From Amyloporia xantha (taxonomy: Eukaryota > Basidiomycota > Agaricomycetes > Polyporales > Adustoporiaceae): 64,000 bases of DNA. Location: the NCBI GenBank assembly GCA_036971615.1, contig JAYKKR010000007.1, positions 1,736,001 to 1,800,000 of the forward strand, given 5' to 3'. The notes beneath the pieces were generated by a model, which saw only the letters and a program-made list of their open reading frames with translations, ran no database searches and was not told where the DNA came from. The position numbers and the translations under genes are program-made. This document shows positions 11,345-24,461 of this stretch, one piece after another (the stretch's first letter is position 1; the number at the start of each line of letters is the position of its first letter).

Positions 11345-13396
11345 GAGGCCAGAAGTGCAGAGTAAAGACCAACGTTGGATAATAGACCGGCAAGGTGAGG
11401 AGGAGCTAGAGTGGTTCGCTTACTATATTAAAACATCCCGGATCCCTCTTTATAGACGGACTCAGGAAGGGCCCAGAGATACTAGAAGCCTGAGAGCGAT
11501 GGCATCATTGTCATCACGTAGTATTCTCACACTTCCTTACTCGGCTGTGGTCTCACTATGACTAGCGATGTCGAGTCGACACAGGCCAGTATTACGGCTA
11601 GAGCGAGGCGAATGTAGCAAATGAAGGAGGCAAGTCGGATAGTAGAAACGCCCTGCGGATCGACGCGTCCAGACGCGTCTCTCCGGCAGCACCATGATCG
11701 GCGCTTGGCAGACTCGTGTCCACTCGTCATCTCGCAGTCTCAGGTCTACTTTCAAAAAGTTCATACATGTCCTATGTAATCCTTTTTTTGGATAGTAAAT
11801 CCTTCGACAGCTAGTGGAAGCGTTTGTGACCTATCGTTCGATTTTACTGACTCTACTGATTCTACGCAAGCAAGAAGGCTGCATACACTCTGCTGCGTTT
11901 ATGTCGGCATGAGTTTTGTGACTCTGGGCTGGCCCGCACGACGCATTTCCCCAGGCCTAGTCATAGTGCCCCGTTATGGGATCGCTCCTTGAGGCCACGT
12001 TGATGCGGATGTAAAGGCCGGGGTGGCTGAGAACCGAACATGTTCGCGCTTTTGGCAATTTCACATCGACTCGGTCTCTGCAGCATGGACGATTGAGGAC
12101 ACAGAGCAGCCTCATCCTGGAGTTGGGGCATTTACAGTCACAGTGGCATTCGACATCGGCCCTGATTACGGGTATGCATCCTATTATATAAAATTGCGCA
12201 CCTTAGAGTTGATACATGTTAGGAACATACTTGCAGACACGCTGATTGTGCCCACTTATGCTACTGGACTGTCAGTGGCATTACTGCTTCTTCAGCTTGT
12301 TCTGTGCTTTCGACCGATCAGGTCGATCTGCGCGAAATCCATCGCCTCTGCGGGCATGGCGACAAGGATACGACGCATACAAGAACGGTGTAAACGTGCG
12401 GAATCGCTCATCGTATTACGCCACCAGGAGGGCTTGTAACTTTCGCCTTAAGTTCGCCAGGTTTGCTTCAAGTGTTGCACTATTAGTCATGACGGGGTGT
12501 CTCTGCTCAACACGACCTCTCGTCGGAGAAGCGCCAACCGTCCGCTTTGCTTTATATTAGCCTGTGTCGAACATATGTCAGTTGTCACGCAATGGGTAAG
12601 ATGACTATTGACGATCTCATGTCAGGCATATACGTCGCATTTGGCCCTTATGTCATTACTTGCGACCCCAGCGACTGGTACCCTGGTTATCCGACATCTC
12701 CAGTTGCCTTACTCTCCGCCTGGGCAGCGTATGTGTGTCGTGACTTACGGCCCTTCGCTACATATGCGCTAAGTCCACTAGATGCGTCAGAGGGCACTCT
12801 ATTGCGGGTGAAACTAGCTGTCTTGACCTTCACTTTGGGGATCATTCCTGTGCTTGTTCTGAGGCGTTATGTTCTTCATAATCACGAGATGAGGACGGCT
12901 CTTTAGTTCCTTATGTCACTCTGGAACCCATGATACGATATAGCACCCTTCGCCCGAGCTGTCACCCGAGCCGCATCCCGACCAGACGGCACCGATCCTG
13001 TCGATGTTGTTCTTCTCTTGGGTCTACCGGACTGGGCGAGACGAATTCAGCCTATCCAACTGCCTTCGTCGGGATGGCAGTCATCAAATTTTTGATGTCA
13101 CTTCCAGCAACTATTGCCGCGAAGGTCCAAAAATTTCAAGTTGAGAGAATGAACAGGGCATTCTCCTGTAAGCCGTTAGCGACAACCATCCTATTAACGG
13201 CATGTGATTACAGACAGGCGTTCGTGTGCAGACAAATACAAAATGTGGGTTCATTGAGATGTACCTGTACATCGCAGAAATTCGTAAGGAGCGACATTGC
13301 ACTCGTTGCATGGCTATAATCGCTGTTTTTTTAGATTTCGCGTCGTTCAACAGCTTTCCAGCTACCACGCACCCTTATTGTAGCTAGAGATAACAC
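11345..13396. other. unit A spacer between EH and P450
   Basis: About 2 kb with patchy similarity to the unit B spacer (17883-19282), so it was part of the duplicated unit. Unit B lacks about 300 bp corresponding roughly to 11975-12290. The EH promoter is expected at the left end. A plus-strand open frame from the ATG at 12592 to 12906 shares MSG, PSDWY and YPT with the unit B frame near 18778, but the two frames diverge soon after, so coding status is doubtful. Nothing else is recognised. Confidence 0.5.
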
Positions 13397-15830
13397 TTAC
13401 TCCAACCGCCGTACAAGTAGAGGTACTTTGGAGCCCTGTTGGCCCGAAATTGCAGGACGAGGGAGTATTGCTCGTACTCGTTCAATCTTGGTATTCGGTC
13501 CATCCGTAAACTCGAAGGCGTAATGCCTGATAAGCACGCTCAAGACAGCCTACAAATGCATAGCAGTTCCTCATAAGTCATACATCACGAAAAGTGACCA
13601 CACTTACTTTGATTTCTGCAAGCGCAAATCCACGTCCGAGACAAGTCCTGGGGCCATCTGAAAACGTCAGAAGATGTCGGTGTCCCTGGATCTCTTGTGC
13701 CTTCTTTGGAATACCGTCTTCCTTCAACCATCTCTCCGGAATGAATTCTTTGGCATCCGGTCCCCACGTAGCGGTCGACGTGTTCATAGTGTGTATAGGG
13801 ACGGTCACAATGTCTCCCTTGGTGATTGAGATATGGTCCACAATTGAACCCGACGCAGTTTTCATGGGAGACGAAAGAGGAATTATGTCGTCCTCGGTAG
13901 CCTACGTACGTCAGGAAAAGGTCAAACATGTGCTACGCACGCACGCGCCGATGCCATAAGTATGAGACAACGTACTATTCGGGTTGTGGCCTCCAGTGGA
14001 GCATGCAGTCGCAATGTTTCATGCACAACAGCATCCAGGTACGGCAACCCATTCGTCAATTGTTCCCATGTCGGATCACTAGTTGAGAACGGTAGCAGTT
14101 CCGCCCGCAACTTCGACTGTATCTCCGGGTTCCTGCACAGCTCGATGAGACACCACTGTAAAAAGGTTATAAATCTCAGGGCTGCTAGCCATAGATAGGA
14201 TTGTCATCTAACCGTCATGCTAACTGAGAGGAGCAGACGGACGTCAGACAGGGGATCACGAGACTGGGAGGAAAACTGACTTGAAGTCGTCTCATATCCA
14301 GCGAGAAGCAACACTTTCATCTGTTACGACATAGCTGCGAGATCAGGCAGGACATAGTCCCATATCACTAGCGTAAAACGCACCTGCGCCATAACTTCTT
14401 CTTGTGCCATACGGAATCCTGTTTCGTTTCTCTCGGCTTTGACTAGAAACGTATATATACGTGTGTGATTGTTAGCATGTGGACCCATCAAATGATACAC
14501 TTCCATACTGAGGAAATCAATGATAGAGTTGTCCTCGGTAGCAGAGCCTCCGTCTCTTTCCTTCCTCGAATTGTCCAGTAAGGTATCGGATACTTCGTGC
14601 ATGTTCCTATTCAACTGACGAACGATGCGGCTGATAGGAGTGGGAAGCTTTGTTACGCTTGGGAAAGCAAGTCCTACAAGGATGGCGAAAGTGTCAAGAA
14701 GTGTCGGTTTCATTTTGCTGATGGCCTCGAATGTTGCGGCGACTGCGGAGTACTGCCCACGGAGAGTACCAAAGTCATGCGAAAAGCCGGCAATTCCAAT
14801 GGAATCTAATCTAAAGGATGGTGTATGATCAATTGGCTCACGGAAATAGAAAACCCAGAGGTATGCGGCATCTACTAGCCAAGTCGACTAGCGAGCATGA
14901 ACGTCGCATGGAAAGGGAAAGACTGGCAGATACACAACTGGAGCACAGGGACTCACGATACATAGTTCATCCTGTTAGTGCTGATATCAATATGAAGGAA
15001 CCAGATGATCCTATGAGGATAGCTACCAGCTTTGCACTTCTATGACAGCGGAATCGCCCGACCCGGAGTCCAAGGAGATTATCTCGTCCCACGCTGTCTT
15101 TACCTGCGTTCTCAATCAATATGATTATCATAAAAGTAAGCGTTTAGCATGACTCACTTTATATCCCGAGTCGAAGAATATCGGGGACAGTCTTCGTATA
15201 GTGGCATTGCTAAAAGCAGGCGAGAGTGTCTTCCTTTGTCTGAGTTACAAAACAATGACAATTGATCGACAAAGTGAAAGATCAATGATTTATACATACC
15301 GCCTGTGGGTTTCGCCTTCTGCCCATAGAATGCCTCGGCCAACCTGCAAGAGAAGAAGCGCTCCCAAATGTGATCGATAATGTGCTGTGAATGTGTGACA
15401 CGTACAATATTCTCAGTCAATCTTTTGGAAAGTTTTGTCAGTCGATATTCGAATGTCTCGCGGGAGTAGAAATGCTGGGCCGCCTTTGGATCACACAAGA
15501 CAATGCGAGTATACCCAAAAAAGCGGGAACTCGGTATACGGGACCATATTTCTCCGCCCATTGCTCATATGTGAGCGCAGGATTTTGCCCACCCGAAAGA
15601 ATGCGACCGACACCAAAGATAAGACTGGGGTTAGGTGGGCCCGCGAGGGGTGTCGTATGACTGTGGGTTAGTTGGCGTAACCGCTGGGTGACTTTGTACA
15701 ATAACCAGCCCGCTAAGGCACTCCAGAGAATGGTCAATGGGTTCAACCCGAGAATTCTGTCTGTGAGGAGACGATCCATGGTATCTGGAAAATGATGATG
15801 TCTGGCTGTAATTATAGCGGCACTTGACAT
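13397..15830 (-). CDS. cytochrome P450, copy A (carries a one-base frameshift)
   Basis: Heme-thiolate monooxygenase with an N-terminal ER anchor (LTILWSALAGWLLYKV). Visible motifs, in order, are the Pro-rich hinge GPPNPS, the I-helix AGYETTS, the K-helix HETLRLH, PERW, and the heme loop FSDGPRTCLGRGFA with its Cys ligand. At least seven exons are present; one I-helix junction, AGYETTS to ISMTWCLIE, splices cleanly. Two starts are possible: 15830 (MSSAAII) or 15779 (MDRLLTDR). The latter is conserved in copy B, where the upstream ATG is lost. In the coding orientation the run after CGAGTTCCCGC has one base fewer than copy B (A6 on the + strand, 15517-15522), which breaks the frame at VPAFFGYTR. 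This is either a true mutation or a homopolymer sequencing error. It lies head-on to unit B's ureG remnant. Confidence 0.8.
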
Positions 15831-15989
15831 GGTGAGAACAATTCTGACATCCCTGCGAAACATAATCGAGTCAGCTGTGAGTTCACGGCATTCGAGCCCC
15901 CGCTAATTTGGTATGTATTTGGATTATGGGCTGATTTGTCTGCAGCCGATGTCCTTCTCGTCCGTGAAAGTTCGGACATTGTGTCTGCA

Positions 15990-16140
15990 TGGAACCTGAA
16001 AGTAAAATTAGATTGGATTCGCTTCGCTGCCGATACCGCTGATCAATTAAGCGATCACTGGATATCGAACGGTCATTCTGGCGGCGTGGAGGGCAGCAGG
16101 CAGCCCCGGAATACCTGGTCGAGTCCCTGACAAGGGAATG
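15990..16140 (+). pseudogene. ureG remnant of unit B (internal deletion)
   Basis: The left part matches the 5' flank of ureG in units A and C (GATTAGATTGG and ACCGCTGATCAA). From about 16071 it matches the last 20 or so codons and 3' flank of ureG (GGCGTGGAGGGCAGCAGGCA). Nearly the whole coding region between is missing, which is compatible with a single internal deletion. It marks the unit B boundary. Confidence 0.8.
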
Positions 16141-16297
16141 ATCTGACGATATCACATAAGAAGGGCAAGAGTTAATACATGTTATAACATTACAGGGTAG
16201 CCATACGAACTTCAGCTATCATAACTTCTCAGAGCTAACTTGATAACACGTCGGAAAGAATTATACATGCCTACATACGGCTTGCACAAGCATGGCC

Positions 16298-17882
16298 CTA
16301 CAAGCGTGCGCCCACGCTCTTTATGTCCTCCGTGTAGCCATGTTTGCCAGGGACGACACCGGATGCAGGGCCTCCCTTGCCAAACATCTTCCTGAGGTCT
16401 CCAGCGATGTATTCGGACTTTTCATGTTCGGCGAAGTGCCCTCCGCCGTCGTGTTCAGACTCGAAAACGACATTGCCAAGTGTGCGCGACCATCTGTAAC
16501 TCTTAGATGAGACTCAAGGAGGAGACACGGAGAGTGACAAACGCACGATCTGGGTACAAAAACAAACTCTGTTAAAAATGAAAACCCGAGGGAAATGGGG
16601 CTGTAAATGGCACGTCGGAAGGGGTTCGCGTCATTCGCCGCTACCTCATAATAGATTCGGACCGAGGCAGCTGGCCAAGCGCGCGAAAACTAGAAGATCG
16701 AAATCCAGGTAAGGACTGATAGCAGCCATAAGCGATGAGTCCAGCATTAATGCTTGACAAACCCTGCGGACGATTCGCACATAGCAAGGCGCATCTTCGT
16801 CGTCCTCCCAGGGGTGACTGTCTGTCCAGTTCACCAGCTTCTCGTATATCCAGGCCGGCAAACCTACAGGCGAGTCTGCGGCTGAGTGGAATGCTCTGCG
16901 GACTAGCTGCTGCCTTTCTGACGGAACCATATACCACGGGCGAAGCCGGCGCGCTCTGCGGCGGTATAAGGTGTAATCAGGTGAGTCAGGAAGCGTGATG
17001 GAAATGACTTGGAGCTCGGCGGTCCTACGCTGTGCATCGAGAAGATGACTTCAGTGTGAGTTCGCTAGAATGAGTGGGCTACACATACATTGGCGTATTA
17101 GTATGCCATGCTTTGATCGTTTTCCCTCCGTATGTCCCTGCCATTAGCTTGGTATTCTATAACGAGAAGATGAGGATTAGGTGCACTAAGATTTGTAAGA
17201 TACTGACGTAGAAACCCTGATCGCCTACTTTAGTAGCTGAAGACAAGAAACGTGTTCATCGCCTCAGGCGTAACTCATAGGGGAGAATATGTGCCGACAG
17301 ACCATATTCTTCATAACCGAGAGCGAGCATTAGCTTGTTCCCAACCTGTGAAGAAAGCCGTTTGACATACCTGCCATTCCCAATATTAAGAGTGCATACC
17401 TCGGCAAATTGTGGGCCAGCAAATCCTTTCTTTTTGGGAGCTTCAGAGAATCCGAATCCAGGCAGACTCAGAGCCACGACATGGAAGCTCGGGTGATCAG
17501 ACGACACGGCTGTCAGGATGGGTAACATCTTCCGCACTTCCAGAAAGTGACCGGGCCCTGTCGGAGACTGCGTCAGGTGTTGCATACTACCTCGGCCATA
17601 CTGTGACTTGCATCCATGAACAAACAGAGGTGGAACGGCGTTGTCTACTGAACTCTTCTGATGGATGTAGTCTCGTTTATCTCCGCCTCTAACTTCCGAC
17701 ACTCAGATCCGTCCTTCCATCGTGCCAATCAACGACGAATGTCCGAGAGTGATACACCATATTTCCATTCTGCGTCGTCGAGCTGGTCAGGGAGACGAAC
17801 AAGGTCGAGCTTCTTGTGCAGAAGCTCCTATGTCAGCGTCGGACGCGGACACTCTGAAGGACTGTTCGGCCGATTCAGACAT
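16298..17882 (-). pseudogene. epoxide hydrolase, copy B (broken)
   Basis: Aligns along its length with EH copies A and C. Exon 1 has a one-base insertion soon after the start (reverse complement of GAAGCTCCTATGTCAG, against GAAGCTCTATATCAG in A). It also lacks about 60 bp found in A and C, between GATGTAG and the CTCGTTTATCTCC stretch. The cap-domain exon (about 16800-17040) lacks further sequence. The nucleophile region reads VGDQG as in copy A. Several exons remain very close to copy A, notably 17090-17340. Coding capacity is lost. Confidence 0.85.
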
Positions 17883-19282
17883 GAGGTCCTCGGTTGCGTT
17901 CTCGCTATGAATAGGAATGTCGAGTCATGAGTGCATACGCATCCCGATCTCCGTCTGCAGCCTAATTCAGCGCAGCGCACAAGAAATATTCGTTGTGCTC
18001 CTCCAATTGACAGAGTGCTTGATGCAGACCAGTATTACAGCTAGAGCGACGCGAATATAGCAAATGAAGGATGCAGGTCGGATAAATGCCAGCCAGTAGA
18101 AACGCCCTGCGGATCGACGCGCTTCATGTTGTGAGACTCGACCGGACGCGTCTCTCCAGCGGCACGATGATTGGTGCTTTTAGCCGACTCGCGTCTACTC
18201 GAGGTCTCAGGCTATTCTCCAAAAACATTCATCTATATCCTATTTCAAGCCCTTCTTGGATAGGAATTTCTTCGACAGTCTAAGCTAGTTAAACTATTCG
18301 TGAACCATGATTCAATTTTACCGACTCTACTAACGTATACATGTCTGCAGGGTCTCTGCTGCGTTCATGTCGGCATTGCGTCCGGGACTCTGGGCTGGCT
18401 CGCACGACGCATTTACCTTGGTCTAGTCATAGTGTAGTATGCTTTCAACCGATCAGGTCAATCTACGCGAAATTTGATCGCCTCTAAGGGCACGACGATA
18501 GAGGACACGACACTGTCGGGCGGAGCCCTTATACAAGAAGGGTGCAATCTTGCGGAAATGCTCATCGTATTATGCCACCAGGAGGGCTTCTAACTTTCGC
18601 CCTCAAGTTTGCGCAAGGTTCGTTTCAAGTGTTGCGCTGTTAGTTATGACGGGGTATCTCTGTTCAATGCGACTTCTCGTCCGAGAAGCCCCAACCTTCC
18701 GTTTTTCTTTATATTAGCTTGTGCTTAACGTACGTGAGTCCTCGCACAATTGGTAAGATGTCTACTTACAGTTCCATGTCAGGCAAATACATCCCTTTTG
18801 GCTCTTATACTTTTACTGGCAACCCCAGCGACTGGTACCTCGAATACCCGACATATCTCCGTCGTCTTATTCTCCGCCTGAGCAGTGTATTCCACATCAT
18901 TTTTAAAACACCCTTACTCACCTCTGCTTCTCTTATCAAAGTTTCTGCATTGTGCCAGGAGTCGGCTTCATTGAAGGATTCGATATGAATCGGGCTTTGG
19001 ATGTCCCGAGGGTAGAGTCACTGTAACCTGTTCTCTGCTTCTCACTAGTTGCACATGCTAGGTGCCTGCTTGCATGAGCGAGCAGGACCCTTGCATTCTC
19101 ATGGTACATGACCAGAATGGTGATAATCAACATCTAAACAATAATTGACTCGGCGATCGTTACATATCGCAGCAATTTGTAACGATTGACACTGCACTCG
19201 TTGCATGGCTATAATCGCTGTTTTTTTAGATTTTGACAGCTTTCCAGCTATAACGCACCCTTATTTTAGCTAGAGATGGCTC
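17883..19282. other. unit B spacer
   Basis: Shorter counterpart of the unit A spacer, shared in blocks (for example TTTATATTAGC near 18710 and the block near 18365-18440). The frame starting at the ATG near 18760 resembles 12600-12700 of unit A over about 30 codons. No supported gene. Confidence 0.5.
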
Positions 19283-21615
19283 TTACTCTAGCCGCCGAAC
19301 AAGTAGAGGTACTCTTGAGCCCTGTTCGCCCGAAATCACAGGACGAGGGGCTATTGCTCGTACTCGTTCAATCTTGGTACTCGGCCCGCCCGTAAACTCG
19401 AAGGCGTAATTCCTCATAAGCACGCTCAAGACAGCCTTTAAAAGTCGAATACATGGCAGTCCTTCATAAGTCACACACCACGAAAGTAATAATGATTATA
19501 CCCACTTTGAATTCCGCAAGTGCAAATGCACGTCCGAGACAAGTCCTGGGGCCATCTGAAAATGTCAGGAGGTGTCGGTGTCCCTGAATCTCTTGTGCCT
19601 TCTTCGGAATACCGTCTTCCTTCAACCATCTCTCCGGAATGAATTCTTTGGCATCCGGTCCCCACGTAGCGGTCGACGTGTTCATGGTGTATATAGGGAC
19701 GGTCACAATTTCTCCCTTGGTGATTGAGACACGATCCACAATTGAACCCGACGCAGTTTTCATGGGAGATGAAAGAGGAACTATGTCGTCCTCGGTAGCC
19801 TACGTGTGCCGAGACAGGGTCAGACATGCGCTACGGACGTATGCGCTCATACAATAGCTAGAAGACAGCATACTATTCGAGTTAAGGCTCCCACTGGAGC
19901 ATGCAGTCGCAACGTTTCATGCACAACAGCATCCAGGTACGGCAACCCATTCATCAATTGTTCCCATGTCGGATCACTAGTTGAGAACGGTAGCAGTTCC
20001 GCCCGCAACTTCGACTGTATCTCCGGGTTCCTGCACAGCTCGATGAGACACCACTGTAAAAAGGTTATAAATCTCAGGGCTGCTAGCCATAGATAGGATT
20101 GTCATCTAACCGTCATGCTAACTGAGAGGAGCAGACGGACATCAGACAGGGGATCACGAGACTGGGAGGAAAACTGACTTGAAGTCGTCTCATATCCAGC
20201 GAGAAGCAACACTTTCATCTGTTACGACATAGCTGCGAGATCAGGCAGGACATAGTCCCATATCACTAGCGTAAAACGCACCTGCGCCATAACTTCTTCT
20301 CGTGACATACGAAATCCTGATTCGTTACTCTTGACTAGAAACGTTTATGTATGTATGTGAGTATCAAGATGTGGACCCATCAGATCATAAAAATTCATAC
20401 GTAGGAGATCAATGATAGAGTTGTCCTCGGTAGCAGAGCCTCCGTCTCTTTCCTTCCTCGAATTGTCCAGTAAGGTATCGGATATCTTGTCCATGTTCGT
20501 GTTCAGCTGACGAACGATGCGATGGATGGGAGTAGGAAGCTTTATCACAATCGGGAAAGCAAGTCCTACAAGAAAGGTGAAAGTGTCAAGAAATGTCTGC
20601 TTGGAGCCGCTAATCGCCTCGAATGTTGCGGCGACTGCAGAGTACTGCCCACGGAGAGTATCAAAGTCATGCGAAAAGCCGGCAATTCCAATGGAATCTA
20701 ATCTAAAAGACGGTGTATGATCAGTTAGATCACGGGAATAGAAAATCCTTGGATATGCGGCATCTGCTAGCTCGGTCTACGAGCGAGCATGAACGTCGCA
20801 TGGAAAGGGAAAGGCTGACAGATACACAACTGGAGAACACGGACTCACGATACATAGTTCATCCTGTTAGTGCTGATATCAATATGAAGAAACCAAATGA
20901 TCCTATGAGGATAGCTACCAGCTTTGCACTTCTATGACAGCGGAATCGCCGGACCCGGAGTCCAAGGAGATTATCTCGTCCCACGCTGTCTTTACCTGCG
21001 TTCTCAATCAATATGATTATCATAAAAGTAAGCGTTTAGCATGACTCACTTTATATCCCGAGTCAAAGAACACCGGGGACAGTCTTCGTATAGTGGCATT
21101 GCTAAAAGCAGGCGAGAGTGTCTTCCTTTGTCTGAGTTACAACACAATGACAATTGATCGACAAAGTGAAAGACCAATGATTGATAAATACCGCCTGTGG
21201 GTTTCACCTTCTGCCCATAGAATGCCTCGGCCAGCCTGCAAGAGAGGGTGCGCTCCCAAATGTGATCGATGTTGTGTTGTGAATGTGTGACACGTACAAT
21301 ATTCTCAGTCAACCTTCTAGACAGCTCGGTCTGTTGATATCCAAATGTCTCGCGTGAGTAGAAATGCTGGACCGCCTTTGGATCACACAAGACAATGCGA
21401 GTATAACCAAAAGAAGCAGGAACTCGGTATACGGGACCATATTTCTCCGCCCATTGCTCATATATGAGCGCAGGATTCTGCGCGCTCGAAAGAATACGAC
21501 CGACACCAAAGATAAAACTGGGGTTAGGTGGGCCCACAAGGGGTGTCGTATGATTGTGGGCTAGTCGGCGTAACCACTGGGTGACTTTGTACAGTAACCA
21601 GCCCGCTAGGACACT
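19283..21615 (-). pseudogene. cytochrome P450, copy B, main body (5' end displaced by a transposon)
   Basis: Carries every P450 motif of copy A: GPPNPS, AGYETTS, HETLRLH, PERW and FSDGPRTCLGRAFA, ending RRLE before a stop at 19283-19285. The region that is frameshifted in copy A is in frame here (VPASFGYTR). The reading frame runs out at 21615, where the CACTA element begins. The missing first 20 codons, including the start and the beginning of the membrane anchor, lie beyond the element at 30784-30843. Apart from the insertion, the exons examined look intact, so the insertion may be the main disabling event. Expression as a full P450 would require removal of the 9.2 kb element. Confidence 0.85.
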
Positions 21616-21639
21616 CACTGCGTTTGCTGCACTTTATCC
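21616..21639 (+). repeat. left TIR of the CACTA element
   Basis: The outermost bases are CACTGCGTTTGCTGCA followed by CTTTATCC. They match the right TIR in reverse complement at 23 of 24 positions. Confidence 0.92.
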
Positions 21640-22519
21640 GCGTGCGGGATAGGGCCTGGGACCAATTCCCTAGCTCGAAAATCCAGTCCCCCTGAATGTA
21701 TCATATATACATATACTGTATTTGTTGAGGCATAGTACAAGTGGGCGAGATGTCTCCGTAAAGGATATGCCATGAGTCTATGTAGCGGATCTGTCGAAAT
21801 AGGCAATAATTCCACATTGCCAGCTCACGGATTAGTGATACAGTAACTACAAGACATTCTCGATAACGCCGTTGTCAGAGTGACGGCTATCATGGCAATT
21901 CAGTTCATCTGGTATAGCAGACATATGGGATTTATCAAATTAGTCTGTCGAGAGATACGCGCACTTCGGGCAAGGCTGTTACAAGCTTTCCCGGTACCTC
22001 TATCAACGCCACCGCACACTGATAACCTTCAAGATCTATAGATTTTATTCGTGATCGGTACTAGAACATGAGGCTACGGGCCGCCCGCCCATCATCACGG
22101 TCTTGCGCTGTTGGTTCAGACCAGTATCTTTCAATACTTGGCAGAAACTCCTGCTCGATTAGACCATTAGCAATGCAAGAAAGCATGAGTAACGACTTGA
22201 AACTCACCCCTGAGTCACGGAGCAAGAAGCTTGAACTTTTGTAGGACTGGACCGGGCACCAATTTTGCCGCCATGGCACGTTGGAGTGGAAGGCGACATA
22301 TGAAACGCGAGGGCTATCCGATTCAGGGCATGGCCAGACACGCCTGAACCATATAGCATGAAGGGGTTTCCTTCGCAATAGTGACTGACCTGCCAAGAAT
22401 TAATGCGGCGGGACTCACTCATTCAAGGTCAGTCAGATCGGCAAAATCTGTTAAAAGGTGATTACAACGTACGCGGTACCCCTGCCCTCCACTCGGAGCC
22501 CGTGATTATCCCTGTCGCT

Positions 22520-24461
22520 ATGTCTGCACCACCTGAGCCTCCGGACACTGGCAGTCAAAATTTGAACATGGCCACCCTTGACGCCTTCGTGCAGTCGTGT
22601 ATGATTGCGGGTAATCGTGGAGGTGCCGGAGCTCAGGTATGTCATCGTGAACGTTGAGCGTGCCCTGACAGCGGCTAGCTAATAGAAAAATGTTAGATGC
22701 CTACTCCATACATACCGGGTTTTCATGGACAATATGCACTTACCGCTGCGGGCACACCCTATTCACATGACATGAACGGCGTGGGGTTCTCAGCATCACC
22801 GTGGTCATACCAGGCAGGCTTGGGAAACTTGACATCTCCTGTTGGAGAGGGGCAATCTGGGCAGACATTCCTTCCAGCAGTGAGTGTATGTGTGCGCCAC
22901 TGTCAGAGAACATCGAAAAACTTACGTCTATTGGTGATTGGGAACACGATTGGACACCTCTAGACTACTCAAGTGGCTTTGACATCGCCTGTCGCCCCAG
23001 GAGTACATGTAGGCTCGTCGGCCCCTACTTGTAGCACTGTATCATCTGCTGTCCACGAGTCACGGGATGCTGACAAAGTGCTCTTACTTGACTTGCGTAA
23101 TCGTCTGGATGCTCTTGAAAGGGAAAAGGCGGCAGCGCTGGCAGCTTCTGGGGGTGAGACAGTGGCTGGAGGACGAGGCAGACACCACACGTCACACAGC
23201 GCACCACTGTCACGAGCAGAAAAACTACCCATAATTGTAAGTCAATCGGGCGGGTATGGATGATCAAACTAACCATCTTGTGTTCCCAGAAACTCGTGCA
23301 CGCCATGATGTGCGACATGGTTGGGATCACACACGGGCGAGGAGATAAAGTGAGATTACCCGAACCACTATCTGTCGGCGAACGGGAAAGCGAAGATATA
23401 AACGGAGTACGTCTTTGGCGACCCCACTGGGATAAGCCACCCAGTTATCCTGTGAATAAGAACTTCATTCGTGCCGTGACTGAACAGATCATTGCTAATG
23501 AGACAGTAAGTACAACATACCTTTCAAATGTTCTGGTAAATGTTCTTCATGTTGACGGCATATGAATGCTAGCATGAAGCCACGGTTGCGGGTGAGTCCG
23601 TAACTACCAAAAACATCCAGAAGGCGGCAATACAGTATTTCACTACCTTAAAGGCAAGATATTCGGCGCAGACAACCGAGAAGGGACAAGCACGTCGCGC
23701 TAAGAAGACAGCGTATAATACTCGCCGATCGAGGAAGAGTCGGGTATGTCAGCATATTTACTCATCAATCTATGATAGGGTTGACCCGCCTTGATAGAAA
23801 GCTAATGACCTTCGTAAAGTTGTTCCTGAGTTTCAAAAGGCCTACGGCGAAGAGAATTGTGTCGGGTTGCAGGAACTTATCATGACTGATTATATGTCGT
23901 CTGAGTGCTCAGACAGAGGTGAATTTGAGACCCAAGAAGAATTCGACACATTCCGTCGAGCCCAGGGAGGTGGAGAAAATGGCTGGGAAATACGGCTGCT
24001 AATGTGGCGGTCCGATCTGGTGAGAGGATAATCCACGACATGCAGACAGTGAGACTTACATAATTGACAACCAGTATAATCGCATTTTGGCTCGCCTGCA
24101 TACGCTACATCGCCGGGCTGCCCGCGAGGCAGCAGAGGTGGCGCGGGGAAGTGGCTTGAAGAGGTCCAAGTTGGGCACCAGTCGCGCAGTACGTTTTCGC
24201 GGCACTACTGTGAATGCGGACTGGAAACATCCTCCTTCCAATCATCCAACCCTCGGTGCGATTAATCCCTATCGAGCATGCGTAAGCACGGCATGGGTCG
24301 AGAAGACAGAGAACGACATTGAAGTTGCGGAGAATCCTGACCATTTTACGATCTTTGATGTCAAAATCGCAGACAGTGATCTTGATACACAGGAATTGGC
24401 GTGGCTCGCAGATGATGAGGGTGACGGTGGTTCTAATTCGAACGATGCGTGTGGAGAATGA
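22520..24461 (+). CDS. CACTA accessory protein (uncharacterised)
   Basis: Multi-exon gene inside the element. Exon 1, 22520-22636, is 39 codons from a clear ATG to a GTATGT donor. Exon 2 starts at 22697. A predicted coiled coil (DKVLLLDLRNRLDALEREK) lies near 23070-23130. The middle part has GVRLWRPHWDKPP and a basic stretch ARRAKKTAYNTRRSRKSR near 23690-23745, a candidate nuclear-localisation or DNA-binding segment. The last exon runs into an acidic tail and stops at 24459-24461. It converges on the transposase gene, 196 bp away. Position, coiled coil and basic region resemble the accessory (TnpA-like) protein of plant CACTA elements, but that comparison is by position only and I recognise no domain. 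Confidence 0.75.

Noticed and set aside
12023..12439. 138-codon plus-strand frame in the unit A spacer
   Set aside because: It starts at GTG, has no motif and most of it is missing from unit B, so it is not supported as a gene.
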